The position numbers were made by a program, and so were the translations under genes. Positions 1 to 8,317 of a stretch of DNA of 20,656 nt are shown here, one piece after another. Source of the stretch: JBBQNJ01 sp038329845 (lineage in GTDB: Bacteria; Planctomycetota; Phycisphaerae; Tepidisphaerales; Tepidisphaeraceae); contig JBBQNJ010000083.1 in the NCBI GenBank assembly GCA_038329845.1, positions 1 through 20,656 on the forward strand, in the 5' to 3' direction. Numbering within the stretch: position 1 is the stretch's first letter; every line of letters starts with the position of its first letter. The notes beneath the pieces are model-generated. The model was not told the DNA's origin. It was given only the letters and a program-made list of their open reading frames with translations, and did not search any database.

Positions 1-1
1 A

Positions 2-73
2 GTCTACCACGCACCGGCGAGTGACTTGGTCTTCACTACATCGCCTTTTGCATCCTCCAACGGCCAGGGTTGA
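2..73 (+). CDS. possible C-terminal end of an upstream gene (partial)
   Basis: The second frame is open from the window edge to a TGA at 71-73 and reads VYHAPASDLVFTTSPFASSN followed by three more residues. It is too short to recognise. It is listed because a small GCCGA/TCGGC hairpin with an A/T-rich tail follows it at 82-94, as expected at the 3' end of a plus-strand gene. It could equally be non-coding. Nothing else is visible between it and the end of the next gene at 166. Confidence 0.25.
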   Translation, partial: VYHAPASDLVFTTSPFASSNGQG

Positions 74-81
74 CAGGGATC

Positions 82-116
82 GCCGATTCTCGGCTCGGAA
101 AAATTATTTTAGAGCG
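82..116 (+). terminator. weak terminator-like hairpin
   Basis: GCCGA (from about 82) and TCGGC form a five-base-pair stem with a TTC loop. It is followed by TCGGAAAAATTATTTT. The stem is short and the T-tract imperfect. It lies between a possible plus-strand gene end and the convergent end of the ketopantoate-reductase-like gene, so it could serve either strand. Confidence 0.3.
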
Positions 117-165
117 CGAACTGCGGAAGTTGGGCTAGCGCGCGGGCGAAAACGTGGGCTCGTGA

Positions 166-1119
166 TCAGATTGCCAATGCATCGCGGGTCTCCCGCCGGT
201 CGGCGATGAGCGCCAGGCGATACAGCATCCGCAGCAGCGGCGCGGGGACGGCGGCGCGGTCGGCGGCGCGAAGAGGTTCGCCGAGGATCGCATCGACTTC
301 CATCGGACGGCCTTCGTGGCGGTCGATCTGCATGCTCGAACGGTAGGCCCCCATCTCGCGCGTCTGGGTGAGCATTGACTCGATCAGCGAATCGGAAAGC
401 GTCACGCCTCCGGCGGCGGCGATGGCGATGACCTCGCGCATGATCTGCTCGATGAGCGCCGAACCTTCGGCGCTGTTGAGCAGTTGCCGCGTATCCAGGT
501 CCATGCAGGCGCCCAGACCGTTGAAGGGGATGTTCCAGACCAGTTTTTGCCAGCGCCCGTGAAGCAGGCTGTCGAGAACCTGACAGCGCACGTTCGAGCG
601 ATTGAACAGCGCGGCAATACTCGCAGCTCGCGGGCTGGCACCGCCGCCGAACTCGCCCAGGCGGATCAATCCTTCGGCCTGGTGGTAGATGATGCCGGGA
701 CCGACGCGGTTGATGCAAACGAACGCCAGGCCGCCGAGAATGCGCCCAGCGCCGAATAATTCGGCCAGGCGATCTTCGTTTCCCAGGCCGTTTTGCAGAG
801 TGAGAATGGCCGAATGGTCGTGAAGCAAAGGCGAGATCAGCGGCTCATACTGATCGTTTGCGGTCGCCTTGAGGGCCACGATCACCAGGTCGGCCGGGGG
901 CATTTTGCGGGGATCGTCGTATACGCCGATCGAGTCCACGGGCAGTGAAAAGTCGCCGTCGCAGCTTCGCACCGTCAGTCCATCTCGGCGGACGGCGGCG
1001 TAGTCAGAGCGGAACAGAAAATGGACGCTTGATCCGTGCTGGGCCAACCGCCCGGCGTAATACGATCCGACGGCGCCGGCGCCGATGACGGCGATGACCG
1101 GATGATCGGGAAAATCCAT
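166..1119 (-). CDS. panE: ketopantoate reductase family protein (2-dehydropantoate 2-reductase)
   Basis: This is an NADPH-dependent cytoplasmic reductase of about 317 residues, a typical family length. The N-terminal Rossmann motif GAGAVGS is at residues 13-19. LQNGLGN (N110) matches the conserved substrate Asn. QKLVWNIPFN (K192) matches the catalytic Lys, and PMEVDAI (E274) the conserved acidic residue near the C-terminus. In the family this reduces ketopantoate to pantoate for coenzyme A synthesis. Paralogues act on other 2-keto acids, so the exact substrate is inferred. The ATG at 1119 is preferred over one 13 codons upstream because it gives an ATGA overlap with the stop codon of the preceding MCE gene and places the glycine motif near the N-terminus. 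The overlap implies translational coupling with an envelope gene, which is an unusual partner for panE. Confidence 0.85.
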   Translation of the reverse strand: MDFPDHPVIAVIGAGAVGSYYAGRLAQHGSSVHFLFRSDYAAVRRDGLTVRSCDGDFSLPVDSIGVYDDPRKMPPADLVIVALKATANDQYEPLISPLLHDHSAILTLQNGLGNEDRLAELFGAGRILGGLAFVCINRVGPGIIYHQAEGLIRLGEFGGGASPRAASIAALFNRSNVRCQVLDSLLHGRWQKLVWNIPFNGLGACMDLDTRQLLNSAEGSALIEQIMREVIAIAAAGGVTLSDSLIESMLTQTREMGAYRSSMQIDRHEGRPMEVDAILGEPLRAADRAAVPAPLLRMLYRLALIADRRETRDALAI

Positions 1120-2111
1120 CACTTGCTGAGTTTGAAGTAGACGCCTTCCTGTTCCCACTGCTGAACGAGTCGGCGGAGGTCCTTGATGGCCAATTGCAGC
1201 TCGGCGGCACTGGCGACCAGGCTCTGGTAGAGCTTGGGATCGTTGACGACTTTGCCGGCGGTTCCCTCGCCGGCGTTGATCTTGCGGGCGATGGCGTCGA
1301 GCGATTCGAGCAGGGTACTCGCCTGCGCCAGGCGCTGTCCGATCTGGGTGCCCAGGGCGTCGATCTGGGTGCCGGCTTTGCCGAGGGTGACGCGGGCTTC
1401 GGCAAGGGTCGTGGTGGCGTCGGCGGCGATCTTGTCGAGCTTGCCGCTGGCGCGATTGGTGTTTTCGGCGGTGGCGCGGAAGTTGGCGATCGCCTGGCGC
1501 AGGTCGCCTCGTAGTTTCTCATCGCCGACGAGTCCCTGGACCGAATCGAGAACTTCGCCGAGCTTGATAATCTGAATCTCGGCGGCTTTAACGGCCCGGT
1601 CGATGTCGGGGACCAGGTGCGATTCTCGAATCTGCTGGCTGGTCTGGCGCAGGTCCGTGGCCAGTTCGGCGAACTCTGGAGGCAGCATCGACGCCAGGCC
1701 GCCGGCGAATCGGCCGATCAGTTCCTGTCCGGCTTCGAGCTGGCCCTGGAAGGGGCCTTGGACATCGAGGCTGATGATTGACCCGGAGCCCAGGACGCTG
1801 GGCGATCGGATGATCGCCTGGACATTGCCCGGAAGCGGCGGCTCGCGGTCCACGTTGGCGTTGATCAAGACTTCGGAGCGGTCATCGGAGAACCGCAGGC
1901 TGGAGACCTTTCCGACGGTCACGCCGCGGAACTGGATCGCCGAGCCCGAAGCCAGCCCCTCGGCCCGCGGGGTACGAATCAGAATCGGGATTTGCGGCCT
2001 GGCGAACAGCCTGGCCGGGGCATCGCCGAATTGAAGCACCATCCATCCCAGCGCCGCGAGGGAGGCCAGGACGGTCAGCCCGACGAGAAAGTTTTTTCGG
2101 TAAGCGGACAT
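1119..2111 (-). CDS. MCE-domain (MlaD-like) membrane-anchored lipid-transport protein
   Basis: The protein has 330 residues. A single N-terminal membrane anchor spans about residues 9-28 (FLVGLTVLASLAALGWMVLQ). An MCE domain follows at about 42-118 and includes GLASGSAIQFRGVTVGKVSS and the GSGSIISLDV segment. A long Ala/Gln/Leu-rich helical region, about 150-320, is predicted coiled coil. GTAGKVVNDPKLYQSL near 283-298 resembles the end of MlaD/PqiB/Ttg2C-type proteins. Family members form periplasmic rings or tubes that carry phospholipids between membranes, usually with an MlaE-type permease and MlaF-type ATPase. Neither partner is in the window: the gene stands alone upstream of a panE-like gene. 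The start lacks a strong Shine-Dalgarno sequence. The region upstream is divergent to a glycosyltransferase gene. Confidence 0.85.
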   Translation of the reverse strand: MSAYRKNFLVGLTVLASLAALGWMVLQFGDAPARLFARPQIPILIRTPRAEGLASGSAIQFRGVTVGKVSSLRFSDDRSEVLINANVDREPPLPGNVQAIIRSPSVLGSGSIISLDVQGPFQGQLEAGQELIGRFAGGLASMLPPEFAELATDLRQTSQQIRESHLVPDIDRAVKAAEIQIIKLGEVLDSVQGLVGDEKLRGDLRQAIANFRATAENTNRASGKLDKIAADATTTLAEARVTLGKAGTQIDALGTQIGQRLAQASTLLESLDAIARKINAGEGTAGKVVNDPKLYQSLVASAAELQLAIKDLRRLVQQWEQEGVYFKLSK

Positions 2112-2232
2112 CGCCCATCAAGCTACGTCTGGCACCGCCCGGGGGCAAATCCCGCGCCTGGACAACAGAGAACATCACGACCGTTTTCTCGCCATACGCG
2201 CCGGGGGAAACGTCGGATAGACTGTCTTACTC

Positions 2233-2342
2233 GGTAAAGTCGGCGGGGCGGAGCGGCTTGTGAAGGCCGGTCGCGCCGACGCCTTCCGGTAGAGTCGGCG
2301 GGGCAGAGCGGCCTGTGAAGTCCGGTCGCGCCGACGCCTTCG
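2233..2342. repeat. two tandem copies of a 55-bp hairpin-bearing repeat
   Basis: Copy one is 2233-2287 and copy two 2288-2342; I count five mismatches in 55 positions. Each copy carries an inverted repeat, GTCGGCG near its start and CGCCGAC near its end, that can fold into a stem with a loop of about 28 bases. The block ends some 27 bases before the ATG at 2370, so it lies in the leader of the GH-GT gene. The rest of the intergenic region (2112-2232) shows no gene and no clear promoter. Confidence 0.75.
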
Positions 2343-2369
2343 CGTTCGAGTCCGTCGAGGTGGATCGAG

Positions 2370-5039
2370 ATGAGTTCCAGCGTATCGCAAGCCCCATTGC
2401 CGATGTCCGGCGGTATCGCCGTCGATGCCCCCGTGACGGCCGCGGGGCGCAAGCGCGTGGCCGAGCCGGTAAGTAACCGCGTGCGCCGGGAGGGGAAGTT
2501 CTTCAGACTGGGAACCGAGAAGTTTGACGTCAAGGGGGTGACGTACGGGCCATTCAAGCCGAACTTCGATGGCGATCCGCTTCCCGAGCCGGCGCAGGTG
2601 CGCCGCGATTTCGAGCTGATCCGCGATCTGGGCGCCAATTGTCTGCGCATCTATCACAACCCCCCCACCTGGTTCATGGACCTGGCGCAGGAGATGGGGC
2701 TGAAGATTTTTCTGGATGTGGCCTGGCCAAAAAATCTGATGTTCGTGGGAAGCGATGAGATCACCGACCAGGCGCAGCAGGCGGTGCGGACGGCGGCGCG
2801 GGAGTGCGGGCACCATCCGGCGATTTTTGCCCTGAGCGTGGTCAACGAGATTCCCCCGGACCTGGTTCGCTTCACCGGGCGAGATCGCATCGCCGACTTC
2901 ATCGACGACCTGGTGGACGTGGCCAAGAGCGAATCGCCCGATTGCCTGGTGACGTTCGCCAACTTCCCCACCACCGAATACGTCCAGCCCATCAAGCCGG
3001 ATTTCCTCTGTTTCAATGTATACCTCCACGATGACGGCGCCTGCCGCAATTACCTGGCGCGGCTGCAGAACATCGCCGGAGAAAAGCCGCTGATGCTGGG
3101 CGAATACGGGATCGACACCCTGCGCGAGCATAGCGAGCAGCGGCAGTCGGAAATTCTCACGTCGCACGTCAAGGCGGTATTCGATGAGGGGCTGACCGGG
3201 ACGTTCATCTTCAGTTTTACCGATGACTGGTTCACGCATGGCTGGCAGATCGAGGACTGGGCGTTCGGACTGACGCATCGGGATCGCACGCCCAAGCCGG
3301 CGTATTACGCCGTCCGGGATGTGTTCGCCCGGGCGCCGCAACTGGCCGATGAGACGTTGCCGATGTGCAGCGTGGTGATCTGCTCTTACAACGGCGCCAG
3401 CACGGTCGAATCGTGCCTGGCGTCGATGCAGCGCCTGCGCTATCCGAACTACGAGGTGGTGTTCGTCGATGACGGCAGCACCGATCGGACGCAGGAGATT
3501 CTCAAGAAGTTTCCCTGGGTGCGGAACATCCGCCAGAAGAACATGGGGCTTTCCAATGCCCGCAATGTTGGATTGCAGGCGGCCCGCGGCGAGGTGGTCA
3601 TCTATACCGACAGCGACTGTGAGGCGGATGAGGATTGGCTGTACTACATTTCGCTGGCCCTGGTGCGATCCAAGCACATCGGGATGGGCGGGCCTAACCT
3701 GATCCCCGATGAAGGGTCGTGGGTGGCCGACTGCGTGGGGCTAAGCCCCGGCGGGCCGACGCATGTGATGATCAACGACCGTGAGGCCGAACACGTTCCC
3801 GGTTGCAATATGGCGTTCTATACTTGGGCGGCGCGGGAGATCAACGGGTTCGATCCGCAGTTCCGCAAGGCCGGGGACGATGTGGACTTCATCTGGCGCT
3901 TGCAGCATCGGGGATATTCGATGGGATTCGCGCCCGCGGCGCAGGTTTGGCACTACCGGCGAAATACGGTACAGGCATACCTCAAGCAGCAGCGCGGGTA
4001 TGGCGAAGCCGAGGCGATGCTGAAGTACAAGCATCCCGACCATTTCAACACCCTGGGGGCATCGCACTGGCGCGGCAAGATTTATGGTACCGACCAGGTG
4101 GGCGTGCGGGTGGGCGGGGATGTGGTCTATCACGGGACGTTCGGGACGGCCCTGTTCCAGACGATCTACCGCCGCCCGGCGTCGATGATCGCCATGATGA
4201 TGATGAGCATCGAGTGGCACCTGCTGGCCGGGTTCGCACTGGTGCTGGGGTTGGCGTTCACCCCGCTGGTGTGGGTGGCACTGGCGATGCTGCTGGTGCC
4301 GCTGGCGCTGGCGATCACGGCGGCGGTCCAGGCGCCGATCCCGCGCCATCCGCACTGGCTGACCCGCCCCCTGATCGCGTATCTGCATTTTCGCCAGCCG
4401 ATCGCCCGCGGATGGGCGCGCTACGCGGTGCGGCTGCGGGCCAAGGTGATGAAGCACTCGGCCCAGGGGTTTCAACGTCCTCAAGCGATGCCGTGGGATC
4501 CTAACAACTCGCGGGTTCTATGTTACTGGAGCACCACCCACGACCGGATGACGCTGTTGCAGGGGATTCTCGATAAGGTCAGGGCCGCCGAGTGGCGTTA
4601 CCGGCTGGACAGCGGCTGGGGCGCGTGGGACCTGGAAATCTACGCCAGCCGGTATGCCAAAGTACGTCTGACCACCGCCACCGAGCATCATCACGGCAGC
4701 GGGATGCTCACCCGGATTCGCGTCGAACGGCTGATGAGCCGCTTCGGGCAGGTGCTGCTGGCGGCGACCTGCGTGCTGGCGGGACTGCTGCTGGTCGAGC
4801 CTCGTTTGTGGCCGCATTCGCGCCCGGCGGTGCTCATCCCGCTGGTCTTCTGGACGATGTTCCTGTTGAACCGCTGGCTGGTGACCGGGCCGGTGCTGGG
4901 ATTGATCGAATCGGTGGCGAGAGAAAACGAGTTCTGGCCGATCTGGGCGCAGGCGCGGCCTGACGAGCCGGAACCGTCTCGGCGCGCCTCGGCGGCCGAG
5001 CCAGCGGACGGGCAGGAGGTGTCGGCGCGTCCGGCATAG
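2370..5039 (+). CDS. membrane protein: clan GH-A glycoside hydrolase fused to family 2 glycosyltransferase
   Basis: This is an 889-residue fusion. Residues about 41-320 form a TIM-barrel glycosidase resembling the GH2 catalytic domain. VVNE (E160) fits the acid/base and MLGEYG (E245) the nucleophile. Residues about 330-560 are a GT2 domain: SVVICSYNGA at the start, VDDGST (367-371), the metal-binding DSD (414-416), and GDDVDF (502-507) at the usual ED base position. Hydrophobic segments near 608-655 and 790-845 are membrane spans flanking a cytoplasmic stretch. The start is supported by GAGG nine bases upstream. The family logic is processive or stepwise transfer from a nucleotide sugar. The attached hydrolase may trim or release the product. 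Both active sites look intact. The ABC exporter gene follows 28 bases downstream, suggesting a glycan assembly and export operon; the product is unknown. Confidence 0.85.
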   Translation: MSSSVSQAPLPMSGGIAVDAPVTAAGRKRVAEPVSNRVRREGKFFRLGTEKFDVKGVTYGPFKPNFDGDPLPEPAQVRRDFELIRDLGANCLRIYHNPPTWFMDLAQEMGLKIFLDVAWPKNLMFVGSDEITDQAQQAVRTAARECGHHPAIFALSVVNEIPPDLVRFTGRDRIADFIDDLVDVAKSESPDCLVTFANFPTTEYVQPIKPDFLCFNVYLHDDGACRNYLARLQNIAGEKPLMLGEYGIDTLREHSEQRQSEILTSHVKAVFDEGLTGTFIFSFTDDWFTHGWQIEDWAFGLTHRDRTPKPAYYAVRDVFARAPQLADETLPMCSVVICSYNGASTVESCLASMQRLRYPNYEVVFVDDGSTDRTQEILKKFPWVRNIRQKNMGLSNARNVGLQAARGEVVIYTDSDCEADEDWLYYISLALVRSKHIGMGGPNLIPDEGSWVADCVGLSPGGPTHVMINDREAEHVPGCNMAFYTWAAREINGFDPQFRKAGDDVDFIWRLQHRGYSMGFAPAAQVWHYRRNTVQAYLKQQRGYGEAEAMLKYKHPDHFNTLGASHWRGKIYGTDQVGVRVGGDVVYHGTFGTALFQTIYRRPASMIAMMMMSIEWHLLAGFALVLGLAFTPLVWVALAMLLVPLALAITAAVQAPIPRHPHWLTRPLIAYLHFRQPIARGWARYAVRLRAKVMKHSAQGFQRPQAMPWDPNNSRVLCYWSTTHDRMTLLQGILDKVRAAEWRYRLDSGWGAWDLEIYASRYAKVRLTTATEHHHGSGMLTRIRVERLMSRFGQVLLAATCVLAGLLLVEPRLWPHSRPAVLIPLVFWTMFLLNRWLVTGPVLGLIESVARENEFWPIWAQARPDEPEPSRRASAAEPADGQEVSARPA

Positions 5040-5067
5040 GCCGGCAGCGCGACCGGCGAGTGAATCC

Positions 5068-6870
5068 ATGCGACTCTACCTTCGCGCTATCGGCTATTTC
5101 AGCCAGGACTGGGCCGGCATCGTCGTGTCGCTGGCGTTGATCGGCGTCTCGACGCTGATGGGGCTGTTGCAGCCGTTTCCCCTGGCGATCCTCATCGACT
5201 CGGTGTTCAAGCAGACCCCCTCGGACCACTGGGTCCACCGGATGTTTCTGTCGGCGATCCCCTCCGACCGGCTGGGACAGATCCTGGCCCTGGCGGGGTT
5301 CACCTTGGGGCTACGCGTAGCGCAGGAACTGATCACCGTCGTCCAGACGTTCGTGGCCATCCGGGTAGGTTATAGCGGGCTGCTGCGGGTGCGATGCGAG
5401 TTGTTCAGCAAGCTCCAGGCGCTGAGCCTGGCCTATCACCGCGCCCAGCCACAGGGCGACGCGATCTACCGGCTCTCGACCGACACCTTCGGCTTTCAGA
5501 CCATTTTCAACACCGTCGTCAACGCGATCCTCGTCTCGACCATCATGCTGGCGGTGATGGCCGTGATCATGCTGTCGATGAACTGGCGATTGACGTTGAT
5601 CGCGCTGGCGATCACCCCCCTGCTCCTGTGGCTCACCAGCCATTCGATGACGTTTCTGCATCTCAAGTGGGACCAGGCCAAGCAGGTGGACGCGGCGATG
5701 ACCACCGCGATCCAGCGATCGATCGCGGCGATCGGGCTGGTGCAGGCGTTCGGGCGCGAGGCTGAGGAATACGCCCGATTTCACAACACCGCCCGCAGCT
5801 CGGTCTCGGCGTATTTGCGGGTCCACTGGTTCGAGCTGCTGTACGCGATGATGATCGGGGTGGTGTTCGGGGTCGGCGGGGCGGTGATCTTCGGATACGG
5901 CGGCTACCTGGTCTACCGCGATCAATATCTCAACCCGATCGGCGAAGGAGGCATGACGATCGGGAAATTATACGTGTTTCTGGCGTATTTAACGCAGCTT
6001 TATTCGCCTCTGCAACGGCTCACCGGGGCGGGTGCCACGCTGCAGAGCGGGGCCGTTGGGGCCAAGCGGGTGTTCGAGGTGCTGGACCGTGACCCGGTGA
6101 TCTTCGACGCCCCGGACGCGATCGCCCTGCCGCGGCAGCCGCGCCAGCTGGACCTGTGCGACGTGGCATTCGAGTATCGCGCCGGCGAAACGGTGTTTGA
6201 GGATGTCTCGTTCCACGTCGCCCCGGGACAGATGGTCGGACTGGTCGGGTTTTCCGGCGTGGGCAAGACCACGCTGCTGAACCTGCTGCCGCGATTCTAT
6301 GACCCGACGCGAGGGTCGATCGAACTGGACGGGCACGACATCCGCAAGGTCAAGATCGTCGATTTGCGACGTCACATCGCGATGGTGCTACAGGAGAACA
6401 TCGTCCTGCCGACGAGCATCGCCGAAAACATCGCCTACGGCCGCCCACACGCCTCGGACGAGCAGATTCGCGCCGCGGCGAAAATGGCCCGTGCCGATGA
6501 GTTCATCGATAAATTGAAGGAAAAGTACCAGACGCAGGTCAGCGAGTCCGGATCGAACCTCTCGGGCGGGCAGCGGCAACGGCTGGCGATCGCCCGGGCG
6601 CTGTTGACCGAGGCGCCGATCCTGGTCCTGGATGAGCCGACCAGCGCCCTGGATCCGCAAAACGAGCAGATGATCACGGAGATGCTCTATTCCCTGCGCG
6701 GCCAGCGCACGATCGTGCTGGTGAGCCATCGGCTCAGCACCGTGGCCGATTGCGACATCATCTACCTGATGAGCGAAGGCCGCCTGGTCGAGCAAGGAAC
6801 CCACGACCAACTGCTCGCCCGCCGCGGCATCTACTACTCGATGGCGCGGCACCAATTGAAGCTGGATTGA
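5068..6870 (+). CDS. ABC exporter half-transporter (MsbA-like, fused permease and ATPase)
   Basis: The 600-residue length is typical of a homodimeric type IV exporter. Residues 1-320 contain about six membrane segments (for example 20-44, 145-190, 255-285). The nucleotide-binding domain follows: Walker A GFSGVGKTT (394-402), Q-loop Q442, signature LSGGQ (498-502), Walker B ILVLDEP (518-524) and H-loop H554. All motifs are intact, so the protein should be active. Family members flip lipids, lipid-linked sugars, peptides or drugs. It starts 28 bases after the GH-GT fusion on the same strand, so co-transcription and export of the glycan or glycolipid made by that protein is the simplest inference. 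It is not an Mla-type transporter, whose permease and ATPase are separate, so it is unlikely to partner the MCE protein. A strong hairpin follows its stop. Confidence 0.9.
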   Translation: MRLYLRAIGYFSQDWAGIVVSLALIGVSTLMGLLQPFPLAILIDSVFKQTPSDHWVHRMFLSAIPSDRLGQILALAGFTLGLRVAQELITVVQTFVAIRVGYSGLLRVRCELFSKLQALSLAYHRAQPQGDAIYRLSTDTFGFQTIFNTVVNAILVSTIMLAVMAVIMLSMNWRLTLIALAITPLLLWLTSHSMTFLHLKWDQAKQVDAAMTTAIQRSIAAIGLVQAFGREAEEYARFHNTARSSVSAYLRVHWFELLYAMMIGVVFGVGGAVIFGYGGYLVYRDQYLNPIGEGGMTIGKLYVFLAYLTQLYSPLQRLTGAGATLQSGAVGAKRVFEVLDRDPVIFDAPDAIALPRQPRQLDLCDVAFEYRAGETVFEDVSFHVAPGQMVGLVGFSGVGKTTLLNLLPRFYDPTRGSIELDGHDIRKVKIVDLRRHIAMVLQENIVLPTSIAENIAYGRPHASDEQIRAAAKMARADEFIDKLKEKYQTQVSESGSNLSGGQRQRLAIARALLTEAPILVLDEPTSALDPQNEQMITEMLYSLRGQRTIVLVSHRLSTVADCDIIYLMSEGRLVEQGTHDQLLARRGIYYSMARHQLKLD

Positions 6871-6877
6871 CGCGGGC

Positions 6878-6897
6878 GACGGCTACTTGTAGCCGTC
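6878..6897. terminator. hairpin after the ABC exporter gene
   Basis: GACGGCTA and TAGCCGTC form a perfect eight-base-pair stem around the loop CTTG, starting eight bases after the exporter stop codon. There is no good T-tract, so it may be a processing or Rho-assisted 3' end. It also contains the TAG stop of the minus-strand remnant, as expected for a shared convergent 3' end. Confidence 0.5.
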
Positions 6898-7191
6898 TTC
6901 GGTCGGGTCGTATTCGACGCCGATCACGCGCATTTCGGAGGAGAATGCGTTGTCGCGGCTGAAGATCACGCGACCGAGCTTCGGATAGTAATAGACCAGC
7001 CGCGCGGGAAAAGGACGGGAAAGGATGTTCTCTGTGCCGTAAAGAGGGGTTTCGGTTTTTGTTGCGCCATGTTTTGCACTCCAGCGGTTGAGATCAAACC
7101 GGACGTGCCGACGAGGACTCCGGCGTTCGCGGAGAAGACGGTGACGGCAGGATAGGTCGAAGGGTTGGGGAAATCCGCCAAAAGTATCACG
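6883..7191 (-). pseudogene. frameshifted and 5'-truncated remnant of an unrecognised gene
   Basis: Two overlapping minus-strand frames each read plausibly over part of this stretch. The upstream frame (7191 to about 7060) gives VILLADFPNPSTYPAVTVFS and continues to GVQNMAQQK. The downstream frame (about 7059 to 6883) gives TETPLYGTENILSRPFPARL and then VYYYPKLGRVIFSRDNAF, ending GVEYDPTEDGYK. The frames join at a run of five A (7056-7060) if one base has been lost. Upstream, the reading dissolves at a ten-C run (7192-7201), and the UbiA gene begins at 7272, so the 5' end is missing. I do not recognise the family. It could also be an intact short gene in the downstream frame, or a sequencing error in a homopolymer. 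Confidence 0.4.
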
Positions 7192-7271
7192 CCCCCCCCC
7201 CGGGAGCCCGGGAAGCATCGGGGCGATCGACCCTTGTCAGGCGCGGCGCAGAAGATAGGCTTGGTCGCTCG

Positions 7272-8306
7272 ATGGGCGGCTTGATCACACAACGCTTAAT
7301 CGCACAACGCTTGCTCCCGGTGCTGCAGTTGACGCGGATGGCCCTGGTCTTCACGGCGATCGCCGACACCGCCGCGGCGCTGCTGCTGTGGGCTCGCTGG
7401 CGCGTCGGGCCGGGGGTGTCGGTGATGCACGCGATCGATTGGCCCCACGTGATCGCCCTGGGGATCACCAGCAGCGCGCTGTATGGCTTTGGCATGTCGC
7501 TCAACGACATCATCGACCGCCGGCGCGATGAGCAGGTGGCCGCCTATCGCCCGCTGCCCAGCGGGCGGATCGGCGTGGCGACGGCCCATGTCATCTGCGC
7601 CGCATTGGCGCTGATCGCCCTGGCGGCCGGCACGTATTTCGCCGCCACCAGCCCGGCTGGCTGGCGAAGCCTGCTGCTGCTGATCGGCACCGGGGCCATG
7701 ATCACCTTCTACGATTACGCCGGAAAATACCTCGTTCCCCTGGGACTGCTGACCCTGGGCATGATCCGCTTCTTTCATTCGGCGATCGCCGCGCCCGGCC
7801 TGCCCCTGGTCTGGCATCCGCTGCTACTGATGAATCACGTGGCCCTGCTGTCGATGCTCTGTTATGCCTGGGAGGAAAAACGCCCGCCCCTCACCGCCGC
7901 GCATGTCCGCGCTGTTCTCGCCGGACTGCTCGTCAGCGATGCCGGGGTGCTTGGACTGCTCGCCTGGGCACGGCGACGACAGCCGATCGACCAGGCACTG
8001 TGGATCACCCCGGACCTGCTCTATCCCCTGGCGACGATCGTGCTGTTCGGCGCGGTGCTGCTGTGGGCCCGCCGCCGGGGCGCCACCGCACGCAGCGCCG
8101 GCCAAACCGCGATGCTCTACGGGCTGCTGTGGCTGATCGTCTACGACGCGGCCTTTGTCGCCGGCTACGTCGGGATCGTCCAGGGCCTGGCGATCCTGAG
8201 CCTGCTGCCGGTGGCGTATCTATGCGTGCAACTGATGCGCTGGTGGGGCCGAATCATCACCCTGTCGCAGCGACCGGAGTTCCGCCGACCGGCCGAACCG
8301 GGCTGA
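7272..8306 (+). CDS. UbiA-family integral membrane prenyltransferase
   Basis: The 344-residue protein has about eight hydrophobic segments. The first signature motif is NDIIDRRRD (N78, D79, D82, D86), matching NDxxDxxxD, which binds prenyl diphosphate through magnesium. It is followed by YRPLPSGRI, as in the UbiA family. The second motif region reads FYDYAGK (about 146-152), with less canonical acidic residues. Family members transfer prenyl groups to quinone or haem precursors, or phosphoribose to polyprenyl phosphate. The substrate cannot be read from the sequence. The start has a weak ribosome-binding site; an internal ATG at 7338 is the alternative. It lies about 400 bases beyond the ABC exporter on the same strand, and its stop is 11 bases from the convergent end of the uronate operon. 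A role in making a lipid carrier or acceptor for the exported glycan is a guess. Confidence 0.8.
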   Translation: MGGLITQRLIAQRLLPVLQLTRMALVFTAIADTAAALLLWARWRVGPGVSVMHAIDWPHVIALGITSSALYGFGMSLNDIIDRRRDEQVAAYRPLPSGRIGVATAHVICAALALIALAAGTYFAATSPAGWRSLLLLIGTGAMITFYDYAGKYLVPLGLLTLGMIRFFHSAIAAPGLPLVWHPLLLMNHVALLSMLCYAWEEKRPPLTAAHVRAVLAGLLVSDAGVLGLLAWARRRQPIDQALWITPDLLYPLATIVLFGAVLLWARRRGATARSAGQTAMLYGLLWLIVYDAAFVAGYVGIVQGLAILSLLPVAYLCVQLMRWWGRIITLSQRPEFRRPAEPG

Positions 8307-8317
8307 TGCCGGGGCGC

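Noticed and set aside
21..209. Small plus-strand open frame near the left edge
   Set aside because: Arg-rich, no ribosome-binding site, and it overlaps the end of the panE-like gene.
2233..2342. CRISPR-like array
   Set aside because: Only two copies, contiguous with no spacers between them, and no cas genes nearby. A simple tandem repeat fits better.
2175..3677. Long minus-strand open frame of about 500 codons opposite the GH-GT gene
   Set aside because: It is antisense to a gene with clear domain motifs. The protein is Arg/His/Gln-rich without family signatures, as expected for a codon-bias shadow in GC-rich DNA.
1119..6870. MCE protein and the ABC exporter as one Mla-type lipid transporter
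   Set aside because: The genes are divergent, and the exporter is a fused permease-ATPase of the MsbA type, not the separate MlaE/MlaF arrangement.
7050..7070. Programmed -1 frameshift in the remnant gene
   Set aside because: The A5 run does not form a standard X-XXY-YYZ slippery heptamer in the incoming frame, and the 5' part of the gene is missing anyway. Decay or a sequencing error is simpler.
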